A stretch of DNA of 11,193 nucleotides from an uncultured Lachnospiraceae bacterium (GTDB lineage: Bacteria > Bacillota > Clostridia > Lachnospirales > Lachnospiraceae): positions 1 through 11,193 of the forward strand of contig CAJTOR010000076.1 in the NCBI GenBank assembly GCA_910577675.1. Direction: 5' to 3'. Shown here in pieces: positions 6,537 to 11,193 of the stretch. The number at the start of each line of letters is the position of its first letter. Position 1 is the first letter of the stretch. Under the pieces are notes generated by a model, which made no database searches, was not told where the DNA came from, and saw nothing but the letters and a program-made list of their open reading frames with translations. A program made the position numbers and the translations under genes.

Positions 6537-9500
6537 ATGTCATTCGCAAAAGAAGTCGATTTTGAAACCGCGCTTATCAAAATCCTCTCTGAACACGGTT
6601 GGGAAAAGGAAATTTTACATAACTATACCGAACAGCAGCTAATCCAGAACTGGGCGGACATCCTTTATCAAAACAACCGGGGCATTGATCGTTTGGATTC
6701 CTATCCGCTGACTGAAGGAGAGATGCAGCAGATTCTGGAACAGATCGCTGCTTTACGGACACCGCTGAAGCTGAATGGCTTTATCAATGGGAAAAGTGTT
6801 TCCATCACAAGGGACAATCCAGAGGACACACGGCACTTTGGCAAGGAGATTTCTTTGAAAATCTATGACCGCAGGGAGATTGCAGCCGGCCAAAGCCGCT
6901 ATCAGATCGTCCGGCAACCGAGGTTTTCCAGCAAGTCCAAATTGCTGAATGACCGCCGTGGCGATTTGATGCTCCTGATTAACGGGATGCCCGTCATTCA
7001 TATTGAGCTGAAAAAGAGCGGTGTTCCGGTCAGTCAGGCTTGTAACCAGATTAAAAAATATTCTGCGGAGGGTATTTTCACGGGGCTTTTTTCACTGGTA
7101 CAGATTTTTGTTGCCATGAACCCGGAGGAAACGGTTTACTTTGCAAACCCAGGTTTGGAGGGGGAATTTAATCCAAATTTCTATTTCCATTGGGCAGATT
7201 TCGACAACGAACCGATCAATGATTGGAAGGTAATTGCTTCCACGCTGCTTTCCATTCCTATGGCGCATCAGTTGATCGGGTTTTATACGGTTGCGGATGA
7301 TACGGACGGGATTTTGAAGGTCATGCGAAGTTATCAGGTTTTTGCGGCGAACCGGATTTCGGACAATGTTGCAAAGACCAAGTGGGAAATGGGCGGACAG
7401 AGGGGTGGCTTTATCTGGCATACGACTGGCTCTGGCAAAACGATGACCTCGTTTAAATCTGCCCAGTTGATTGCTGCGTCCAAGGATGCCGACAAGGTGG
7501 TTTTTCTGATTGACCGCATCGAATTGGGGACGCAGAGCCTGAAGGAATACCGGGGCTTTGCCGAGCAAAATGAAGAAATCCAGGCGACAGAAAACACACA
7601 TGTTCTTGTGGCAAAGCTGACAAGTCCAGACCCTGCGAACACTCTGATTGTGACATCGATCCAGAAGATGAGCAATATCCGGGAGGATTCAGAGGGGGAA
7701 CTGAATGCTGCTGACCTTGCGGTTATGCAGTCGAAACGTATTGTGTTTATTGTGGATGAGTGCCATCGTTCGGTTTTTGGTGAGAACATGATGCCACGGA
7801 TCAAGCAGACTTTCCCAAGGGCAATCTTTTTTGGTTTTTCAGGGACACCAATTCAGGATGAGAACCAGAAAAAGGGCAGCATAACCGCGACGATTTTCGG
7901 GGATGAGCTTCATCGGTACAGCATTGCGGACGGCATCAGGGATAAAAATGTGCTTGGGTTTGACCCATACAAGGTTCTAACCTACAAGGATGCCGATTTG
8001 CGCCAGAATGTCGCACTTGAAAAAGCAAAGGCGGGTACGGTGCAGGAAGCGATCGCCGACCCGAAGAAAAGTAAGGTGTACTATGAATATATGTCCAAGC
8101 CGATGGCTGGGAGTTATACCAGTGCAGGGGAGTATGTAAAAGGGATTGAAGATTATATCCCAAACAGCCAGTATGAGCGGGAGCAGCACCAGAATATGGT
8201 AGTTCAGGATATTAAGGATAACTGGGTGACGTTAAGCCATAATGGTAAATTCCATGCGATCTTTGCGACAACAAGTATCCCAGAGGCAATCCGGTATTAC
8301 GGGCTTGTCAAGGCAGCAATTCCAGAATTAAAAGTGACGGTTCTGTTCGATCCGAGCATTGATAATAATGGGAATGGCATCATTAAGAAGGATGGTCTGG
8401 AAGAGATTATAGAAGACTATAACGGGCGATATGAGCAGGAGTTTAGGATTCCTACCTTTGCCAAGATGAAAAAGGATATTTCTGCCCGTCTTGCCCATAA
8501 AAAACCTTATGAGCGGATCGAGCAAACCCCTGATTTACAGATTGATTTGCTGATTGTGGTGGATCAGATGCTGACAGGGTTTGATTCCAAGTGGATCAAT
8601 ACGCTTTATATGGACAAGGTTTTGCAGTATGAGAACATTATTCAGGCATTTTCCAGGACAAACCGGCTTTTTGGCTCGGAGAAGCCGTTCGGAACGATCC
8701 GGTATTATCGCCGCCCGCACACGATGGAACGGTTGGTTGGGGAGGCAGTGAAGCTTTACTCCGGCGATAAACCGCTTGGACTGTTTGTGGAGCGGCTTGA
8801 TAAAAATCTTGAGGGGATGAACTTCGTCTTTGCACAGATTAAGGATTTGTTTGAGCAGGAAGGGATTGCGAACTTTACCCGTCTGCCGTCAGAGATCATT
8901 GTACGAAAGAAATTTGCCGATTTATTTAAGACATTCAATGAATATTTGGAAGCGGCAAAGGTACAGGGGTTTGTCTGGAAAAAGTTGACCTATGAGTTTG
9001 AAGATGCCAATTCAGGAGAGAAATTTCAAGTCCAGGTTGTTTTGAATGAAGTTACGTATAAGGTTCTCGTCCAACGGTATAAGGAATTATTTGCGCCTGG
9101 TGATGGGGCAGGAGGCAGTGGGGATGTTCCTTATGACATTGACGGTTACTTGATTGCCATAGATACCGAGAAAATAGATGTGGACTATATGAATTCCCGG
9201 TTTGAGAAGTACCTGAAATTACTCCACCAACAGGGGGCAAATGCGGAAGTTATTAAGCAGGCGGAAGTTGAGCTGCATAAAACATTTGCCTCATTAACAC
9301 AGGAGGAGCAGAAGTTCGCAAATATTTTTCTGCATGATATTCAGAGCGGTGATGTAGAGCCGGAGGATGGAAAGACATTCCGGGATTATATCACAGAGTA
9401 TATGTCCACGGCAAAGGAGGATCAGGTTCACAGGTTGGCGGTTCTTTTGGGGCTTGATGAAGGGAAACTTCGTGCAATGATGGAGGTTCGGATAACGGAT

Positions 9501-9695
9501 GCAAATATCAATGAGTTTGGCAGGTTTGATGCGTTGAAGGCCACTGCGGATAAGAAAAAGGCGAAGGAGTATTTTGAGGCAGTGGAAGGTGGGAGCATTA
9601 TTCCGCCGAAGATACCTGTGAAAATAGATAAGTTGTTGCGGGAGTTTATTTTGCGGGGTGGGTTTGAAATTGATTTACCGGATACAAATATTTGA
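6537..9695 (+). CDS. hsdR: Type I restriction endonuclease subunit HsdR
   Basis: Motor and nuclease subunit: with HsdM2-HsdS it translocates DNA using ATP and cuts unmodified DNA far from the site. 1052 residues, normal for the family. The ATG at 6537 follows AGGAGG (6526-6531) by five bases. Seen in order: a PD-(D/E)xK-type nuclease core with D143 and E157-L-K159-K160; Walker A HTTGSGKT at 295-302; a DEAD-box variant DECH at 407-410; FSGTP at 434-438 (motif III); QAFSRTNR at 703-710 (motif VI); then a helical C-terminal region of about 300 residues that should contact the methylase core. All key motifs are intact, so the enzyme should be active. Third gene of the operon, 18 bases after hsdS, with a strong terminator 26 bases beyond its stop. 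G+C content resembles hsdM rather than the flanks. Confidence 0.97.
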   Translation: MSFAKEVDFETALIKILSEHGWEKEILHNYTEQQLIQNWADILYQNNRGIDRLDSYPLTEGEMQQILEQIAALRTPLKLNGFINGKSVSITRDNPEDTRHFGKEISLKIYDRREIAAGQSRYQIVRQPRFSSKSKLLNDRRGDLMLLINGMPVIHIELKKSGVPVSQACNQIKKYSAEGIFTGLFSLVQIFVAMNPEETVYFANPGLEGEFNPNFYFHWADFDNEPINDWKVIASTLLSIPMAHQLIGFYTVADDTDGILKVMRSYQVFAANRISDNVAKTKWEMGGQRGGFIWHTTGSGKTMTSFKSAQLIAASKDADKVVFLIDRIELGTQSLKEYRGFAEQNEEIQATENTHVLVAKLTSPDPANTLIVTSIQKMSNIREDSEGELNAADLAVMQSKRIVFIVDECHRSVFGENMMPRIKQTFPRAIFFGFSGTPIQDENQKKGSITATIFGDELHRYSIADGIRDKNVLGFDPYKVLTYKDADLRQNVALEKAKAGTVQEAIADPKKSKVYYEYMSKPMAGSYTSAGEYVKGIEDYIPNSQYEREQHQNMVVQDIKDNWVTLSHNGKFHAIFATTSIPEAIRYYGLVKAAIPELKVTVLFDPSIDNNGNGIIKKDGLEEIIEDYNGRYEQEFRIPTFAKMKKDISARLAHKKPYERIEQTPDLQIDLLIVVDQMLTGFDSKWINTLYMDKVLQYENIIQAFSRTNRLFGSEKPFGTIRYYRRPHTMERLVGEAVKLYSGDKPLGLFVERLDKNLEGMNFVFAQIKDLFEQEGIANFTRLPSEIIVRKKFADLFKTFNEYLEAAKVQGFVWKKLTYEFEDANSGEKFQVQVVLNEVTYKVLVQRYKELFAPGDGAGGSGDVPYDIDGYLIAIDTEKIDVDYMNSRFEKYLKLLHQQGANAEVIKQAEVELHKTFASLTQEEQKFANIFLHDIQSGDVEPEDGKTFRDYITEYMSTAKEDQVHRLAVLLGLDEGKLRAMMEVRITDANINEFGRFDALKATADKKKAKEYFEAVEGGSIIPPKIPVKIDKLLREFILRGGFEIDLPDTNI

Positions 9696-9720
9696 AGAAA
9701 TGGTAATAATCGTTTTAGGG

Positions 9721-9758
9721 CAGAAGTCAAGGGAAGTACCTTGGCTTCTGTTCTTTTT
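9721..9758 (+). terminator. Rho-independent terminator of the hsd operon
   Basis: CAGAAGTCAAGG pairs with CCTTGGCTTCTG (9739-9750) over 12 base pairs, including one G-U, around the six-base loop GAAGTA. TTCTTTTT follows at once. It begins 26 bases after the hsdR stop. Confidence 0.93.
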
Positions 9759-9795
9759 GGGAAGTAGTGTAAGTTGAGAGAACTTGCATGGTTAA

Positions 9796-9948
9796 TTAAA
9801 AGATTCTGGGCAGGAAGAGGGAACTTATTATAATGAATTGAATGTGGGCATTGCTCTTTTGGTGCTTTTCATAATCAAATGAGGCATCCCGTTCCGTATC
9901 CATAAGTTTCTAAAGAATATCCATGAAGCTGTTCCTTGGCAGGCTGAA
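9796..9948 (-). pseudogene. Possible gene remnant, C-terminal fragment
   Basis: On the minus strand one frame reads FSLPRNSFMDIL, a TAG at 9910-9912, then KLMDTERDASFDYEKHQ and on to a natural-looking end SSLFLPRIF with stop TAA at 9796-9798. The mixed, polar, helix-like text across the stop looks more like decayed coding sequence than chance AT-rich DNA. The longest intact piece, ATG at 9903 to 9796, is only 35 codons with no ribosome site. I do not recognise the family. Confidence 0.3.
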
Positions 9949-10096
9949 TCATACAAATTGTTTAAGATATTTACCGCGATAATCATTTATATTTATTGCT
10001 TGCTTTGGAATAAATACTTTTCTTTATCGGCAAAAATACTGCATCTTTATTTTGCTGAAAGGTGTTTTTTCAAAGACGCAAACCATTTTATACTAC

Positions 10097-10117
10097 TCTG
10101 TAAAATAATGTTACAGA
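10097..10117 (+). terminator. Weak AT-rich hairpin, possible terminator
   Basis: TCTGTAA pairs with TTACAGA over seven base pairs around the loop AATAATG. CTATATT then leads into a run of T. Stem G+C is low and the T-run is offset, so it is a doubtful terminator. It would serve + strand transcription; on the minus strand it lies just past the end of the 120-residue gene but without a T-run. Confidence 0.25.
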
Positions 10118-10142
10118 CTATATTTTTTATATTCAATAAATA

Positions 10143-10505
10143 TTATTCATTAACTTTATTCTCAAAATAACTTCTTTTATCCAAAAGTTCTTTTTGCTTA
10201 TGAAATGGAAGATTACAAAATATCTTTTCAAATTCTATGTCTTCATCAGTATTTAGGGGTCTTAAAGAAAAAAGCTGTGCGTTAAACCAATCTTCCCACA
10301 AACTGTCGAAGAGTTTTTTGCTATTTACATAAATTTCCATAGAACCGAAACCGTATTCAGGATTGTAATAACGTAATTTTATAAACCCATATTTTCCAGC
10401 ATCTAGCACCACAATATCTTCATTTTCAAACAGTTCAGAGTATGCCTGTACAACCTTTTTGCACTTATCATGTTCATTTTTTGTAATATAAGTTATTTTG
10501 TTCAT
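10143..10505 (-). CDS. Conserved-looking hypothetical protein, 120 residues
   Basis: Function unknown. The product starts MNKITYITKNEHDKCKK and is soluble, with no signal peptide or membrane segment. It is rich in aromatic residues (ILRYYNPEYGFG-like centre, SLWEDWFNAQLFSL) and charged toward the end (HKQKELLDKRSYFENK). I recall similar small alpha/beta proteins with an E/D-DIVVLDAGKYGF-like segment in mobile-element cargo of gut clostridia, but cannot verify it. The ATG at 10505 is preceded by AAGGAA (complement of 10511-10516) at five bases. A sigma-A-like promoter with an embedded dyad lies about 45 bases upstream, and a small HTH gene diverges from it, so repression by that neighbour is likely. 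The good ribosome site, promoter and amino-acid composition make this a real gene. Confidence 0.75.
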   Translation of the reverse strand: MNKITYITKNEHDKCKKVVQAYSELFENEDIVVLDAGKYGFIKLRYYNPEYGFGSMEIYVNSKKLFDSLWEDWFNAQLFSLRPLNTDEDIEFEKIFCNLPFHKQKELLDKRSYFENKVNE

Positions 10506-10549
10506 AAAACTTCCTTACCTGAAAATCAACCAATATAGTTACGTTTATC

Positions 10550-10578
10550 ATTATACATACTTTTGTAAGTATATGCAA
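10550..10578 (-). promoter_or_regulatory. Promoter of the 120-residue gene
   Basis: On the minus strand a perfect -10 TATAAT (10550-10555) lies 17 bases from TTGCAT (10573-10578), which keeps only the TTG of the -35 consensus. Transcription would start near 10543, giving a leader of roughly 38 bases before the ATG at 10505. The exact -10, ideal spacer and placement before a gene with a ribosome site support it. Confidence 0.6.
10557..10572. promoter_or_regulatory. Operator-like dyad inside the promoter spacer
   Basis: ATACTT-TTGT-AAGTAT has perfect six-base arms around four bases. It fills positions 10557-10572 of the 17-base spacer (10556-10572) between the -35 and -10 elements of the minus-strand promoter. 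A dimeric HTH repressor bound there would block RNA polymerase. The divergent HTH gene at 10648 is the natural candidate, possibly also controlling itself. Binding is inferred from position and symmetry only. Confidence 0.5.
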
Positions 10579-10647
10579 GAAATATTTTTTGAATAATAAT
10601 AACTATGTAAAGAATTTTGTATTTGATAATCATAAGTGAGGAAACCC

Positions 10648-10854
10648 ATGGTCAGCTATGAGCCTTTATGGAAAACAATGGAAAAACAGAATATTTCTAC
10701 GTATGCGCTCATTACAAAACATGGATTCAATCCAAGAACAATAAATAATCTCAAACATGATAGGGGGATCAATGTTTACACATTGGAGCGTTTATGTAAT
10801 GTTTTGTCCTGTACCCCTAATGATATTCTTACGTTTATTCCAGAATCTAAATAG
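10648..10854 (+). CDS. Small Cro/C1-type (XRE) HTH transcriptional regulator
   Basis: DNA-binding regulator of 68 residues, essentially one HTH domain: MVSYEPLWKTMEKQN, then a helix-turn-helix around residues 17-40 (STYALITKHGFNPRTINNL) and LERLCNVLSCTPNDILTFI. This is the usual layout of short Cro/C1-type HTH regulators (HTH_26-like), in which the final helix carries the LxxLC...L.C.P.DI pattern. ATG 10648 is chosen over an in-frame GTG at 10636 because TGAGGAA lies five to seven bases before the ATG and would fall inside the coding region if GTG were used. It diverges from the 120-residue gene across a 142-base gap containing the dyad, and faces a paralogue at the right edge. Likely a local repressor, perhaps of a mobile element; its target is inferred. 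Confidence 0.85.
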   Translation: MVSYEPLWKTMEKQNISTYALITKHGFNPRTINNLKHDRGINVYTLERLCNVLSCTPNDILTFIPESK

Positions 10855-11087
10855 GGAAGTATAATTCCATTCTTTTTAAATTTTATTTACAGTGGCTAAT
10901 ACAAAACCATTCTATTTTTATTGTGGTACATGTGTTTCTTTGAGTCCTTATAGATACATTTTTCAGGATATTCAATGAAAATATTACAAATCATAAATTG
11001 CACCGCAGTTTCATGTTGATAAATATTTTTTGTCAAAGTATACCACTACTTTATCTTTCTTATATGAATATGTTATTGCGGTATCTA
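10855..11087. other. AT-rich spacer between two convergent HTH paralogues
   Basis: No gene is seen in this 233-base gap. GGAA-gtataa-TTCC right after the first stop, then a T-rich stretch, could be a very weak terminator. A dyad AAAGTA-TACCAC-TACTTT lies at 11035-11052, with T-rich sequence after it on the + strand. It may be a terminator for the + gene, or a binding site; neither is firm. Confidence 0.4.
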
Positions 11088-11193
11088 TCACTTATCTTCA
11101 TCTGGAAGAAAAGAAATAATATCATTAGGGGTACAAGATAAAATTTTGCATAAACGTTCCAAAGTATAAACTGTAATTCCCCTATCATGTTTT
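11088..11193 (-). CDS. Second Cro/C1-type HTH regulator, C-terminal part (5' partial)
   Basis: Minus-strand frame ending at TGA (11088-11090) and open to the right edge, so the N-terminal half is outside the window. The 34 visible residues start KHDRGITVYTLERLCK and end FLPDEDK. They align without gaps to residues 36-67 or so of the + strand HTH protein: KHDRGI(N/T)VYTLERLC, then LSCTPNDI, are shared. Identity extends to DNA: 14 bases at 11179-11192 and 17 bases at 11118-11134 are exact inverted copies of 10753-10766 and 10811-10827. The gene should be about 68 codons if complete. It is a diverged paralogue rather than a fresh copy, because other stretches and the C-terminal residues differ. 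Confidence 0.85.
   Translation of the reverse strand, partial: KHDRGITVYTLERLCKILSCTPNDIISFLPDEDK

Larger units (their letters stand above)
9759..10142. other. AT-rich region with no intact gene
   Basis: Between the hsd terminator and the minus-strand gene. It holds the possible remnant at 9796-9948 and a short AT-rich hairpin at 10097-10117 (TCTGTAA, loop AATAATG, TTACAGA), followed seven bases later on the + strand by six T residues. A 70-codon TTG-started frame at 9958-10170 is judged spurious. This region probably marks the seam between the RM operon and the right-hand genes. Confidence 0.6.

Noticed and set aside
9958..10170. 70-codon + strand ORF rich in I, F, Y and K
   Set aside because: TTG start without a ribosome site, composition expected of random AT-rich DNA, and its end overlaps the better supported minus-strand gene.

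Overview
The window looks like an accessory, defence-related segment of a low-GC Gram-positive chromosome or integrated element. A member of the Clostridia, plausibly Lachnospiraceae, is the best guess. The basis is AT-rich flanks, strong AGGAGG-type ribosome sites, sigma-A-like promoter elements, and small HTH and hypothetical proteins of a type I associate with mobile elements of gut clostridia. The taxonomic call is inference.

Layout, left to right. (1) Positions 3-2303, + strand: most of a NACHT-family STAND ATPase ending in 17 consecutive pentapeptide repeats. Its reading frame is open back to the left edge, so the N-terminus, and any effector domain there, lies outside the window. (2) Positions 2304-2701: an AT-rich spacer of about 400 bases with a 16-base dyad, a bulged hairpin, a weak candidate promoter and a doubtful 42-codon ORF. 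(3) Positions 2702-9695: a compact, complete and apparently intact type I restriction-modification operon in the order hsdM-hsdS-hsdR (gaps of 1 and 18 bases), closed by a strong rho-independent terminator at 9721-9758. (4) Positions 9759-10142: no intact gene, but a possible minus-strand gene remnant. (5) Positions 10143-11193: a 120-residue protein of unknown function on the minus strand, a divergent 68-residue Cro/C1-type HTH regulator on the plus strand, and at the right edge the C-terminal part of a second, closely related HTH gene facing the first.

How the parts work together. HsdM and HsdS should form the modification enzyme, and adding HsdR gives the restriction complex. The NACHT protein beside it is a candidate second, nucleotide-driven anti-phage sensor, so the left 9.7 kb reads as a small defence island. 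Base composition supports assembly from different sources: the NACHT gene and the right flank are AT-rich, the RM genes are clearly richer in G+C, and within hsdS the second specificity half drops to strongly AT-rich. On the right, a perfect dyad fills the spacer of the promoter of the 120-residue gene, next to the divergent HTH gene. This suggests a small repressor-operator switch, of the kind seen in mobile-element control regions.

The most notable points are the off-edge NACHT-pentapeptide protein, the mosaic hsdS, the HsdM with a large C-terminal extension, and the inverted pair of HTH paralogues whose second member is cut by the window edge.
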